A stretch of 64,000 bases of DNA from Arcuatula senhousia (GCA_963971305.1 OZ020305.1:9767001-9831000); one strand, 5' to 3'; shown: positions 33,534 to 45,905, counted from the first letter of the stretch. Made by a program: numbers and translations. Notes: a model not told the origin generated them from the sequence alone.

Positions 33534-33994
33534 CTTTTTATAACAAGCAATTATATTAGTACTTCATTTACAAGACTTGCAAAAAGTACAAAATGTCTAA
33601 AGACTTAAGATCTTAATACACCTAATCTGTAGTTTATTGGTATTGCTTATTCGAAGAATGAAAACTAGGACTGATTATGTGTACATGAAAAGAAGGTTAA
33701 CCCCCACATTTAATGAAATTTTAAACTTAGAATTGAAGAACATGAAAAGAAATGTGTACAAATTTCTAACCCCTACATTTGATAAGGTAGATTACACTGC
33801 AATCATCTTCTTCACCTGTCTGATTTCTAAGCCTCACCCCTGGATTCATTTGGTTCACAGCTTTGTCCAACTAGTTATACTGAGCCTCTGATTTCTAAGC
33901 TTCAGCTTTTGTGATTTGTTTGGTTCACAGCTTTGTTGCAATAAGTTGTACTGTGTCCCTGTTTCCGTGTGAAGACTTCCAATGGTATTCAAAA

Positions 33995-35964
33995 TTAATT
34001 TGTATTATCATCACTTGGCATCCATCGTCATTGTCTGTTGTCGTCTGTCGTCGGTTAACAATTTTTCAAAAACTTCTCCTCTGAAATTACTCAACAGAAT
34101 TTAATGAAACTTGGTATGAATGATCCTTAGGGTGTCCTGCACCAACTTGTGTTTCGATTTTTGATCCTTCAAAAAACATGGCCACCATTACTAAAAATAG
34201 ACCAGGGGGGTCAGACAACTGTTTTTGACTTGTTAATAAAAACGTATAAGAGAAAGATGAAATCTGATGCCACCCTACTGCTTCAGCATCAAAAGTTCAA
34301 CAAAAGTCTCCATTTGGTCGAAGTTGTCAAATGATCCCTCATAGGGGTTACAGCCCCTTAAAGGTGAAAAATGGCGTTTTTAGCACCAGATCCGAAGGGT
34401 CATGTGAGCTATTGTCATCGTTAAGCGTCCGTCGTCCATCCGTCTGATATCTTTTCTTCTAACATCTTCTTCTCTGAAACCACTGATGGGGTTGCTTTGA
34501 AACTTTGTACACTTGATCTTTAGGATGTCCTCTACCAAGTTTGTGAAATTTGTGAAAGTCGACCAACCAACATAGATAGGGGGTCAGACAATAGTTTTGA
34601 GCTTATAGCTCAAAAAGTTTAAGAGATAGAGAAAATCCGAAGGAACATTCCTTCTTCAGCATTAAAAGCTCTACAAAACTCTCCATTGAGTCAAAGTTGT
34701 GGGACGACTCCTTATAGGATTTATTTCCCCTTAATCGTCAAAATTGACCATTTTCACACTTGTTGGACTATATCTTGAAAACTGTAAGTGCTAGAGGAAA
34801 AGTTAGCATTGGAAAATTTTGAAGCTCTTTGGGATCTACAGAAATGATTTAAGCGTAAAAATTGTCAAGTGACCCCTTATAGGGAATATGGCCTTTTAAA
34901 GGTGAAAAATAGTGTTTTTTGTGTGTTTGACATATAGAATGATAGCTGTTACAGATAGAGAAAAAATGTTGCTTGCTTAAATCTCAGTTCAATTAGCTCT
35001 TCAAAAATATCCATTTGGCAGATGACCCCTTATAGGGATTACAGCCCCTTAAAGGCGAAAAATAGTGTTTTTGTCCTATAGAATGGAAACTATTGCAGAT
35101 AGAGAAAAGCTGTTGCTTGCTTAAATGTTCAGCTCATTTAGCTCTACAAAAGTCTTCATAGGGTCGAAGTTGTCAGATTACCCCTTATAGGGGTTACAGC
35201 CCCTAAAAGGCGAAAAATAGTGTTTTGGCCTATAGAATGAAAACTATTGCAGATATGGAAAAGCTTTTGCTTGTTCAAATGTTCAGCTTATTTAGCTCTA
35301 CATAGTTCTTCATAGGGTTGATACTTTCTGTAAAACTTTCATAAACGTTTTTACTATTGTCATTTTTAAGCATTATAGCGATCAAGCATGTCGGTTTTGT
35401 GTGATGACACTTCACTAAATCATTATTGTTTGAAGTGTTGTGTCGGATTTAAAATCGATACTTTTGTTTTTTTACATCAGTCGATTGATGATTCTCAGCT
35501 AGCTGTCAGTAGCAGCGAGTGTTCTACAGAGAGTTCCTTTACCGTCCTTTTGTTTGTTCTTGGTCTTTGTCTTAGGTTCTCTCTAGTGGAATTGTACTTT
35601 GATCGATTTGATTTTTATTGTGTGTTTAGTTTTTGTGCTTTATCTAGGAATATTAATAGGGGGAAGGTTGGGCCCAAAAAACTAGTTTAACCCCGCCACA
35701 TATTACATGTGCCTGTCTTAAGCCAGGAATCTTTGACAAAGCTTTCGTTTGTACTTGTCTTGTTGATGTTTTCTGTTCCTTGTTTAAGAAGGTGGTCTAT
35801 CTGTGACTATTTCAGGGCTGGATTTGAATCATATGCATTTCATTTAGATTTAGTTTTTTTCTAAATTGCCGTTTAATTGTGGACTGTGTCGCGTACACTT
35901 ATCCCACATCTCATTATATTCTATCAAGACCAGGTGAGCGATTTAGGCTCCTGGGAGCCTCTTG
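33995..35964 (+). mobile_element. Composite family B HINE-like copy (decayed)
   Basis: It begins in CATCACTTGGCATCCATCG followed by a TCGTCTGTCGTCGG microsatellite. At about 34383 there is a second 5'-end-like sequence (CCGAAGGGTCATGTGAGC). Core units with AGCTCTACAAAAGTC, GGGTTACAGCCCCTTAAAGG and GATGACCCCTTATAGGG follow. The 3' end is GACCAGGTGAGCGATTTAGG, CTCCTGGGAGCCT, CTTG followed by T. The interval 35370-35850 is foreign: it carries the GTTGGGCCCAAAAA repeat shared with 15713-15894. Confidence 0.65.
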
Positions 35965-36284
35965 TCTTTATTTCCAAACCCACCCCATATTTATCATCAT
36001 CATTCATGTTCATTTTAAAAACGTACATAAAGTTGCTGATAACAAATGGATAAGGATATTATAAGGATCAGAGACTCATATTGGTAGCATATTTCTGGTT
36101 TGCTGCAGAAGGATTACACAATATAAAACAAGGAGTAAAACTATGCTTCTATTTTTCAGGTGACAAGGTCATCTACCTGATGCTTGTCGGAAATGGAAAA
36201 CGTTTGTACCAAGATATGATAAATGTTTTACTGTGCTCTCCTTACATGGTAACAAGGATGGATGGGATTTAATTTGCCCCCCTT

Positions 36285-36965
36285 TCATTGGTTTAGAAAT
36301 TAGGAGCCAAAAAGGGGCAATAAATTTAAATATTTTATTTGTTCCCACAATAAGTTTGGTTCTGATTGGTGAATTGCTATGAAATTTGACAATGATATGC
36401 CTTACCATAAAACCATATATAGGATTGATTTTTGGGGTCACCCCTTTTTCATTTAGAAATAAAGGGGCAAAAATGGTCTTATTGTGCTCCCTCCTTATAA
36501 GGTACCCCATCTTTAACACTATGGTCAGATTAGGGAATGAATGGCGAATTTGTTTATATGAATACATATGATAACATGTCGATTGTCCAATTTATATGTA
36601 AAATATCTTGTGTCAATCTTAATAGTAGGTGGTTATTTTTCTAGCCACATTTTTTTCCCTATTTGATACATCATATCAGAATTGCACGAAACTGCGAAAC
36701 AGATAGTCTGGCTTGTTGGAAAGACAATTTCGATTTTCATTGGTTAGTTACTAATTTATTCATATTTAACAATACAATTTATTTTGTCTTAAAGTTACTA
36801 TCTAAATGAAAATGACAATCCCCTTTTTTTCGTGGAGGAAGAGGGGGATGACAAACTGTTCAAAGACAATAGAAAATACAATTATCCGTCCGTCCGTTGC
36901 TATTTGTTTAACATTATTGTATAACGCCAGACAATACCAGAACTCGTAGACACAGTTTCTAGTTC
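36285..36965. repeat. Decayed family C/D-like sequence
   Basis: 36285-36500 holds degraded C core units (TTTAGAAATTAGGAGCC, CACAATAAGTTTGGTTCTG, GGGGTCACCCC). Further on, CCGTCCGTCCG (36888-36898) and CTCGTAGACACAGTTTCTAG followed by T (36945-36965) resemble the family D 3' terminus. The pieces are too decayed to delimit one element. Confidence 0.45.
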
Positions 36966-37422
36966 TTAGTGTAGTGAGGTCAATATTCTACTGCGTAAGA
37001 TAATCGGTGGCTGACTGATTTTCATATTTATTCTTATAATATATTCTGTAATATAAGTAATTGAAATAGGTGCATGGTTAATGTATCCCTAAATCATAAT
37101 AGTGCAATTACAATTTGAAATTGGCACACTTCCTTAAAAAGGAAAAAATGACGTCTAGATTCTTCAATTTGTATTGTCAATGCCTCATAAATTTTACATG
37201 GTCTAGTTTAAAAAAAAACATATCTTTCAAAGACTTCTGTGGTTCACATTTTATATTTTCAATCTTGGTGGCTTCTTTCATAACATATTAAACTTCAAAC
37301 ATTTCTAATTAAATGGTCTTTTGAAGGACTTTTAAAATATTAAAGTACAAAGGTTAGGGATATTCAACTTTAGTAAAAAAATAATAGCCAAAGTTTTCAT
37401 ATAAACTCTATATTTATCAATT

Positions 37423-37551
37423 ATGGACTTTTAACGAGGTCAATACATTATATATGGACCTGTTAGGCATATATTGAACGAGGACGAAGTCCGAGGTCAA
37501 TATATTCCTAACAGGTCCATATATAATGTATTGACAGAGTCAAAAGTCCAT
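37423..37551. repeat. Foldback element, arms about 54 bp
   Basis: Left words ATGGACTTTTAACGAGGTCA, ATACATTATATATGGACC and TGTTAGGCATATATTGA are mirrored on the right by TCAATATATTCCTAACA, GGTCCATATATAATGTAT and AAAAGTCCAT. The centre ACGAGGACGAAGTCCGAGG can itself pair. It was probably a MITE; no target duplication was established. Confidence 0.75.
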
Positions 37552-39226
37552 CATTGTTATATTACATATGTAGTTTTTTTTTAATTAGAGTAAAATGAAT
37601 TGCTGTTTTAACATCATGTAATTCAAATTCGCAGTTTTTTTACGTTTTTTTTTCGATGTCATAATTTTTTGACTTGCAATATCAAAACAAAAATTAACTA
37701 ATTTACCTAGGAAATATTCCACACCTTAATTATTATTTCTAGCCTAAATTTTTGGGCAGTAAGTTTATTGCGTCTTAATTTGTAAAATGCTGACAAACAT
37801 ACCCTTCTTCACTGCATTCTTTTGTCTTGGCGGTCATGGCGGTAACCCAATTTCTGCATTTACAGATAATTCACGTACTAACCGAAAAATCAAATGTAAT
37901 TTATTAAATTCTTAACATTTTAAACATCTTTTCCCACACCGTTAGAAAGTGAAGGCTCCGTTGCAAGCTGTGTCAATATTTAGGACTTCTAAATGACGTC
38001 ACACAGATGTGTATAAAATATGTCAAGAACGGACGAATATCCGGATCTAAATTTAGTAACATAGCGTCAATATAGGTAAAAATAGAAACATAGCGTCAAT
38101 ATACCAAAAATGCATCGTTTTTATTTCCAAAGCAAAGAAATACACTAAATATCACTAAAATCACATGATCAAATAATCCAATGAAAATGTTAGAATGATA
38201 AACCATATGTAATATTTCCTTTTATATGCATGTCTGTCGGTAAATGTAAAATAAATTTGCGTCATGATGGTTTTTAATTCTTTTATAGAAATTTTGATTT
38301 ATTAATATATAATCATACATCAATATTTCTTCACTTGATTTATATTTGGTTCCGTTTAGAATAGCTGTTATTAAATCTGTCTTATTACTCGCCAAGGTAG
38401 CGCGAACATGTACATAGATATAATTTGAATAATATTAAATATCAAAATCACGCTATATTTTTATTTAATATGCATGTGTCAATAACGTAAATAAGTTCTT
38501 TTCAAAAGGAATTTGAAATGAATTATTTACGGTTAAAAGAATTGAAAAACCATCTATTCACTTTTGATATAAGTGGTATTGAATTCGGTATATATTTGAA
38601 ATTTTGCTCCAATGAGCAGATTAGGGATGTTTTTGTGTTTACTTTCATTTACTTTACAATAATTTGAGAAACCGCTGTTATTTGTGTGCTGGAAGTCAGA
38701 ACAACAAAAAATAACAAATTTCGTCACTAGCTATTCAACTTTTCGAACGCACAAGCTAACGGTAAACAATCATATGTCATAAGAGACTTTGACAATTTTC
38801 ATATAATTCTTTAAACTGGACGCGCTATAATCATCTGAAAATGAGTGCGTGTTAAAATTCTGATTCTAAAGATTGACCATGTTTTACTATTCTCGATCCT
38901 AAATTCTGCACGGTCAAAGACTGAATGAAGGAAGTAAAAAATATGGCTCAATGAGGATTTAAGTTTAACTCTGGGTTAAGTAACTGACAGTGCTGTCAAA
39001 CAGATATTAATACCTTTTAAGGGAACATTTTGATCCACAAAATTCATCAGAAGAAAGAAAAACATATTCAAAGGAGTCATTTTTTTTACAGCAGCTTTAA
39101 AGGACCGTGACTTCCTAAAGCAGAAACAACCATGCAAATATTTTAAACATGAAATCTGAAAAATTAAGATAAATGGATGTGACAAAGACATATTCGAAGA
39201 TATAGCTTATATACCAACGATTTAAT

Positions 39227-39434
39227 ATGGCGGTTATGGGAACATCGTCTGGCTGGGCTAAATGGTCGTTTATAACCATGTGCGTGGCTCTGATCCTATT
39301 TATAGTTGGATTTGCCACGTTTTATTGGATGCAGAATGATTCTACTACGGTAACCAGTGTTGGTTTGTGGAGACTGGAGACATGCACTTCCGGCACATGT
39401 GATACCCAATCAGTGCCGTCTGATTACAAAAACG
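39227..39434 (+). CDS. Tetraspan exon 1: TM1 and first extracellular loop
   Basis: The ATG at 39227 starts MAVMGTSSGWAKWSF, and the donor AACG|GTAAGTG follows 39434. It encodes 69 residues plus one base. Cys53 and Cys58 (ETCTSGTC) after GLW are the likely disulphide pair of the family. Confidence 0.85.
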
Positions 39435-42400
39435 GTAAGTGATTGTCATTATTTTTTAAGATCATTCTGTTGAAACATCAAAATGATTTATGGCCCTAGA
39501 ACAATTAAGTCACAAGGGAAGAATTTTGGCTAGTGCGCAAAGCTGATTTTTGATATCTTGCACATAAACATAAGGTCATATAATATGAAACAAAATAGAA
39601 CTCGATCTATATTCACTATATCTCTCAGTCTGGAGGTATAATGCACATCGCTCAGTATATCCGAGCAAAAATAGTCACCATCATCACCATTACATCATCA
39701 GCAAGGATATGTCCAAAAGTCATAGTGCCCCATTTGCAACATTTGGGACGGACGGACGAACAAACCCAAAGACTATATCCCGTCTACTTTCGTAGATTGG
39801 ACATAAAAACATTCATCCTTATATAGTAAACGTTATTGTTCCTTAAAAACAGTCGAGCAAAGTGTTCAATAGACTTAGGTTTTATAGTTTTTTGTAATTT
39901 TTTTACGGAACAATCTCAAAATAGATCATTTATAACTAACTATAAACTGTTTGTAGATAATTTTCGAGCAACCCAAGTTTTTGAAGTGATGGCTCTCCTG
40001 TTATTTATCGCCACTCCAGTGATCCTGGGGATATATGTATTTTCTGCTGGTGCTAGACATTACGGCTTTGCTGTGTTCTGTATGGTGGCCTGTTTTGTTA
40101 CAGGTAAGATGCTACCATAAACCAATGGCAAACTGATTGTTAATATTCGTTGGAATAGATTCTGTGTAAAGATAAATACTTGTTTTGTTGGTAAAGCTTC
40201 TGAAGATCTAATTTTGTGGCGTACTTGTCTTTTTGGCCCAGTTGAAGTCTGCTGGCTGTTTTCCATTGTAGGTTTTCTAAATTACCGCTTGTTAAATTGC
40301 TATTATTGAATTGTGGAATGAAACCATTAATTTATAAATACCAAGGATGTCAAATAAAACCAGTGCAAGAAAATACAAACAAAACAAACGAGCAAATAAC
40401 GAACACAAAATACAATATATTTTCACTGTATATCCTATTATCACTTTAACGCTTACATCCCAAATCCCCAAAAAATATCCAGTATGCTGACCATATTTAC
40501 ACATTTAGCATTTACCTGACAGTGCATGTCTTTTTATTGCTTTATCCCTTTTCTTTTATTTCCGTGTAATTCATTGCAAAAAAGTACATCAAATGTAACC
40601 AAACTCTTCGAACTTTCTTTTCTCATATAATTCAAATCGACTAATCGTTTTTCTTTTATATAATTATAATTATTAATACTTCATCAGACTGCTTTGCACT
40701 TTCGTTTATTAAATTAATCTCAATGCTTTATTTCCTTATATAAACGATTTTGAATCATTACATGGAATTGACCTTCATAATTTCAATGCCTTCGACTTAA
40801 TGCGCACATGCGAAACTTATTGTCAGTTTCTTCTTATCCCAATGCCTTTTTCTTTCGTTGCAATGCCTGGTTCAACACACTATTTGTTTTACTGCAATAT
40901 CTTTCCTTCCAGGCATACCAATTCGGTAATTTTGTTATAACCTTAACTTTTGACAGTACAAATTCTTAACCTTTTTAGATCCCATTCAAATTCTTTAATC
41001 TTTCAACACAACGTAATGTTTTCGACTTCCGTTTCAATCATTTTGTCACCACAGTACCTTTGATTTTCATTCCAATGCGTTTTACTTCAATATGTATTGA
41101 ATTCTTTTGATTTCATATTTATGTCTCTAAGCATGATGCTTTTGATAGCCTAAAGAATGTTTACGTTCATCATAATGTTTGACTCTTATTCCAATACCTT
41201 AGACTTCCAGACTTCCATCCTAATCTTTTTAATTATCATTCCAATGCATGTTGCTGCTCCTTAATGCTTTTAAACTTCCAACACAAATCTTTTGACTTCC
41301 ATTCCAACTTTTTATATTTCTATAATCAATCCTTTGGACTTCAATGACAATTTTTGAATTCATTCACATGTACACACTTCCATCACATTGCTTTTAACTT
41401 CCATCACAATGCTTTTAACTTCCATCACAATGCTTTTGACTTCCATCACAATGCTTTTAACTTCCATCACAATGCTTTTGACTTCCATCACAATGCTTTT
41501 GACTTCCATCGCAATGCTTTTGACTTCCATCACAATGCTTTTGACTTCCATCACAATGTTTTGACTTCAATCACTAGGCTTTTGACATCCATCACAATGC
41601 TTTTGACTTCCATCACAATGCTTTTGACTTCCATCACAATCCTTAGATTGACTTCCATCACAATGCTTTTGAATTCCATCACAATGCTTTTGACTTCCAT
41701 CACAATGCTTTTGACTTCCATCACAATGCTCTTGACTTCCATCACAATGCTTTTGACTTCCATCACAATGCTTAAATTGACTTCCATCACAATGCTTTTG
41801 ACTTCCATCCCGAAGCCTTTGGTTATCATTCCCAATGCGTATAGTATCTATTACTTTTTTACTCGTTTCATTATGTGAATTTGTCTCCAGTCCCATCCAT
41901 TTTAATTCCTTTGCTTCTGATCACCATGACATGGCATTGTCACTTAAAATGCTGTGAATGGTTTCCACTGCCATCATTTTGTTTTGCCCGTATCAAAGTG
42001 CCTTTCGACCCACACAATTCTCTTTTAACTTTCACCACAGTCCCTTTGAATTTTATCACAATGCCTTAATCCTTACATACCTGACCAACTCTTTTTGTAT
42101 TTCCACACACTGCTTTTGATAGCGACCACATTACTTTTTTAACTATTAAATATCTAGATGTTTTAGAGCTTGAACTCCATTACACTGCTTTTGAATACCA
42201 TCACGAGTATGCTTACTTCTTTGACATTGCTTTTAACTCAATTGCTTTTATTTTAATCCCAATGTTTTTGAGTTAGATTTCAATTATATAACCATAATCC
42301 AAATGCTTTAATACTCCACCAATATTCGTATAACTTTCACATCAATACCATCAACGAGCACACATATACATTATCTTCTGACTCTTGTTACTATAACAAC

Positions 42401-43523
42401 TTGTTGCATGTATATTCCAAACCAGTTCTCTTCCTATACCTATCTTTATGCTATCGCAATATACCTTTATTCAGATCGTCTGTTTACTTTCCAGCCGCAG
42501 TGGCAATGATAGGTGTGTTTATATGGTTGGCATACATCCCGTCCAATTTCTCTGTGGGCTGGTCTTGTGGATTGGTGATCATTGCAGCATTACTTGCAAT
42601 TATAGCAGGACTCTTGCTAATTCCGGAACTTGGCTGGTGTAGTTCCTACTCAAATTCTGGATATTATAATGAGGGGATATGCATGGGTGTCTGTGGGGGA
42701 GGAGCTGGGGGTTACGGTGGGGGTTGCTGTGACTGTGATTGTGACTGCGACTGTTGTAGAGACGAACCACCTCCTCGGACCCCCAGTCCTTCTCCCCCTC
42801 CCCCTCGAAAGGAACTCCCTTCTGATGTCGTGGAAAGACAACCAGCACGATGGGTTTACACGGGATCGACAATAGGATATCCACCCACGACAGGGATGAC
42901 GAGTGCGTATCCCCCATCAACAGCTTTTAGTGGTTTACCGCCCTCAACTGCAATGACATCACTATCAGGTCGACCGTTTACTAACGGAATTGCCCCAATT
43001 ATGTAATAAAATAAAATCATTTATACTTTCAGCTTTGATCCTATTCATTGGAAGTGTCCTGTGGATATTTGCGTTAGGATCAAACTTTTCGATAGCATGG
43101 TCATATGGATTGACTCTTGTTGCTTTGATTTTGGCGATTATAAGTGGTCTGTTATTTATTCCTGAAGTTCAAAACTTTAATTATTACTATGATACATATT
43201 CTGACGAGTATGATAAATACTATGAAAAAAGATCTCGAGTAAGCCCGAAGAATTATTCCAAGACCTCTTCACCCCGCCAACCAAGATACATTAGAAATTC
43301 AAATTCTAGAAGCGCAAATAGGTCACCTCTAGATTCGTCACCGCCATCTTCCGGGAGAACGAGCTCAACAGGGATCAGTAACGTCACAACATACGACAGC
43401 GTTCCTCAGCCAATGACAGTTGAAAATCCGAATTCACTGAGTGTGAATTCAGGGAAGAATTACAGACCACCAACGTTTAATAATATAACGGACGTCAAAC
43501 TTCAGCGTGACCAAGTGTTCTGA
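39227..43523 (+). CDS. Claudin/PMP22-like tetraspan protein with two alternative last exons
   Basis: Exons are 39227-39434 and 39957-40103, then either 42495-43006 (isoform a, 288 aa) or 43033-43523 (isoform b, 281 aa). All splice phases fit. TM1 is about residues 13-35 (WSFITMCVALILFIVGF). The first extracellular loop has GLWRLETC...C, the W/GLW-C-C pattern of the PMP22/EMP/claudin fold. TM2 follows RATQVFEVMALLLFIATPV. TM3 spans the exon 2/3 junction, then a short second loop (SNFSVGWS or SNFSIAWS) and TM4. Family members are plasma-membrane or junction proteins. The loop lengths are closer to PMP22/EMP than to classical claudins. The start ATG follows in-frame stops and precedes TM1 by 12 residues. 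Confidence 0.85.
39957..40103 (+). CDS. Tetraspan exon 2: TM2 and start of TM3
   Basis: The acceptor is GTTTGTAG and the donor TTACAG|GTAAGAT. The 147-bp exon encodes DNFRATQVFEVMALLLFIAT, then GIYVFSAGARHYGFAVFCMV. The R-A-T-Q motif before TM2 is common in PMP22/claudin proteins. Confidence 0.85.
40550..42340. repeat. Intronic minisatellite field; 21-bp array at 41372-41812
   Basis: 41372-41812 holds about 20 units of CATCACAATGCTTTTGACTTC, mostly 21 bp with a few 20- or 24-bp variants. Around it, from about 40550 to 42340, decayed relatives such as TTCCATTCCAATGC and TTCACCACAGTCCCTTTGA recur. The array lies in the tetraspan intron before the alternative last exons. The long frames on both strands come from a unit length divisible by three and are not genes. 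Confidence 0.85.
42495..43006 (+). CDS. Tetraspan alternative last exon a, cysteine-rich tail
   Basis: The acceptor CTTTCCAG ends at 42494 and the TAA stop is at 43004-43006. It encodes the end of TM3 (AVAMIGVFIWLAY), a short loop, TM4 (GLVIIAALLAIIAGLLLIPE) and a cytoplasmic tail. The tail has a Gly-rich piece, the run CCDCDCDCDCC, a Pro-rich stretch (PPPRTPSPSPPPP) and a Thr/Ser/Pro end. AATAAA overlaps the stop, but the next exon's acceptor is only 26 bp away. Confidence 0.85.
43033..43523 (+). CDS. Tetraspan alternative last exon b, tyrosine/serine-rich tail
   Basis: The acceptor ACTTTCAG ends at 43032 and the stop is TGA at 43521-43523. It has the same entry phase as exon a and is homologous to it through TM3-TM4 (LFIGSVLWIFALGSNFSIAW; GLTLVALILAIISGLLFIPE). 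The tail is different: NYYYDTYSDEYDKYYEKRSR followed by a Ser/Asn/Pro-rich sequence ending DQVF. Because exon a ends in a stop, b is used only if a is skipped. Confidence 0.85.
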
Positions 43524-44430
43524 TTTGAATTAATTGAAAAAAGGATCTTTTCATTATTGATCAATAGTGGCGGGTGTACAAAAATATTAGGCTTAGGATT
43601 ACATTTAGTGCCCAGTACTGTACAAACATTTAAAAACAAAAAAAAAGTCATCAAGAGATTTTTAACAGGAACGTAGAATTTGACGTTATGGCGTAGTATT
43701 GTAGCTTCGTTTAACGCTATATGAAACATGGACATCATAAGCCTAACACTAACAAAAAAGTGTTATTCAAATCGCAATCAGTGATGATTTCAGAGTTCGA
43801 TGCTTCATTCAAGTTTATATGAATAATTTCATATTAAAGTCTTTAAACATACAAAAAGTGTCATTCACATTTAAGTACTTGATAAATTTTACATTTTTAA
43901 GGCTTGTTTGCACACTATACAAAAAACTTATGGGAATATCGGGTTCATTATAACAAATCTTCATATGACTTCAAGTCCATTAAAATATCATACATTTAAG
44001 AAAAACGAATAGTAAATGAAGGAATTATGTATTATCCATTCAAGTTCTAAAATTTCAGTTACAATCAACTTAAGAATCTTAAAGTTAATGGGTTAATCAT
44101 TTAACCAGTTCATAGCAAAAAAATGTTGAACTGTTGCCACCAATTATATTTTTTCAATAACTTTCAGAACATATTTATATAGTTATCTATTTGACTGAAT
44201 TATTTTAGGTTACACATTCATATTGCAAGTCAAGTTATGAATTCAAAGCACCATATAAACTAATTTAAATTGATTAATTCAATCCCTATCCGTCTTCGTA
44301 AACTGCGGTGGACTGCAAGGGACGAAATATAACGGCTGTATTTAATTGGGACGTTCTTTTATAAAGGAAAAAAGATTAATGACAATTCGTTCATAAATCA
44401 GCGGCAATTCAAAATTGAAATCGATGTGGC
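43524..44430 (+). other. Probable 3' UTR and downstream flank of the tetraspan gene
   Basis: No coding or repeat signature is seen. ATTAAA near 43833 is a possible polyadenylation signal for isoform b. The remainder to 44430 is AT-rich. Confidence 0.4.
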
Positions 44431-45130
44431 AGATAGATCTTGAGGTGCTGATCACTTTTGTTCTACATCAGAATTTATTAAAAATCTGTCACTGTTTTTT
44501 ATTTACACGTATTAGCAAAAAACTGCAATTTACCCCTATTTTCTAATTTTTGCCACTGAAACCATTTAAAAAAACGCGTCAGTTCTATACATCTAATGCT
44601 AACAAACAACTATACCAAGTTTGGTTCCAATTTGACTTTTAAAAAGTGTCAGAGGAGTTAACGGTGTCAATGTAATGAGGAAATGCTGTCAAAATGGACA
44701 ATTTCAACTTTCTAATTAGGAAAACCTCATTACAGGAATGGCCCTACATCGTTGATCCTATAACGTATTTTGTAGATCATGAAAGATTAACAATATGCAA
44801 TTTTAATTTCTCAATTATCTTATATAGTTTTTAAGATATCTAGCTTCATAAGTGCAATTCATATACAATCCAGAAAAAGGGTATTAACTCTTACATGGGT
44901 TGTTGGATCTACTTCAAAATTTCATTTATTTGCCCCCCCAAAAAACTGCAATTTACCCCCCCCTTTCTATTTTTAACCACAGCTGCCATGTTTTACGATT
45001 ACTAAAAAATTCCCACATCAATTTTAGGCACCTAATGCTAATGAACAACCTTACCAAGCTTTTTTTTGCAATTGAAAATATGGTGTTAAAGGACTTCACG
45101 TTTCAAAAAGTTTACGGACGACGGACGCTA
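44431..45130 (-). mobile_element. Decayed family A copy, minus orientation
   Basis: The words GATCTTGAGGTGCTGATCAC, ACTATACCAAGTTTGGTTCC, GTGTCAGAGGAGTTAACGG and AAGTTTACGGACGACGGACG are reverse complements of family A core and microsatellite text. Several indels and a partial second unit (44880-45065) are present. No intact terminus remains. Confidence 0.7.
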
Positions 45131-45404
45131 ATAAAAGGTAATTCTAGGTTTTCTCATGTATTCTTGCCAACTTGGGTACTTATAACCTCCTATAAAACAA
45201 TTCCTTAGTATCCTTTTTTTATCAGTTCGGTCCTACAAGGGTCCTCCAGCATTCGTCTTGAAAAATAGCAAATCTTTTGATTGAAAATTAATACACACTA
45301 GTAGGTAATTTATCGGTTACGAAGCATACCTCGTTGCACATTATTTAGTGGGAATAGACTTTTAACTTTTACTAATTTTAAGTGCTCAATCCATGCAAAA
45401 ATTA

Positions 45405-45905
45405 AGAGGTCACAACCAGCATCTGAAACATGCATCTTGCTAAGCATTTCTGGGTTCACTTACCATACCCATTTATTTGATGTGGTTCTTGTCAGTAAGC
45501 CGGACTGTACTTTAACCATTCTTCTGTAAGTGGTCTTCCATGCGGAAAACATAGGTCAGAGTCAGCATCTGAAGCATGGATTGTGCTTAGCACCATTAAA
45601 TGCATCTACCACGCCAATATCATTGTATTAATCTTGTAAGTGAGCGGGAATGGACTTTAACCATTCTTCTGTAAGTGGTCATCCATGCGGAAAATATAGG
45701 TCACAGCCAGCATCCGAATCATGCATTGTGCTAAGCATCACAAGGTGCACCTACCATAGCAAAATCATTGATATGGCACATGTCAGTAAGCAGGAATGGA
45801 TCCTGACCATTCTTCTGCAAGTGGGTGCGGACGCTGATGCCGACACCGACGCCGACAGCGGGGTTATCACATAAGCCCCCCTCACTTTATTGAGATGAGC
45901 TAAAA
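45405..45905 (-). mobile_element. HINE-like family G, three units of about 146 bp
   Basis: Units start near 45410, 45555 and 45700 (AGCATCTGAAACATGCAT, TTAACCATTCTTCTGTAAGT, TCCATGCGGAAAA). On the minus strand the right end reads TTAGCTCATCTC, then GGGGCTTATGTGATAACCCC (imperfect hairpin) and GTCGGCGTCGGTGTCGG. This gives the same 5' hairpin, GTC-rich tract and core-repeat layout as families A-F. The 3' terminus was not recognised. Confidence 0.55.

Noticed and set aside
36169..36567. Minus-strand frame of 132 residues
   Set aside because: It overlaps decayed family C core units; the matching repeat text explains the frame, and no splice context is seen.
41354..41896. Long open frames on both strands with repetitive peptides (FHHNAF, MEVKSIV, HCDGSQ)
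   Set aside because: They are by-products of a 21-bp minisatellite whose unit length is divisible by three; several frames on both strands are open at once.
42600..42920. Antisense and shifted frames over the tetraspan exon a
   Set aside because: They are shadows of the GC-rich coding exon; the + frame with correct splice phase and transmembrane segments is the real one.
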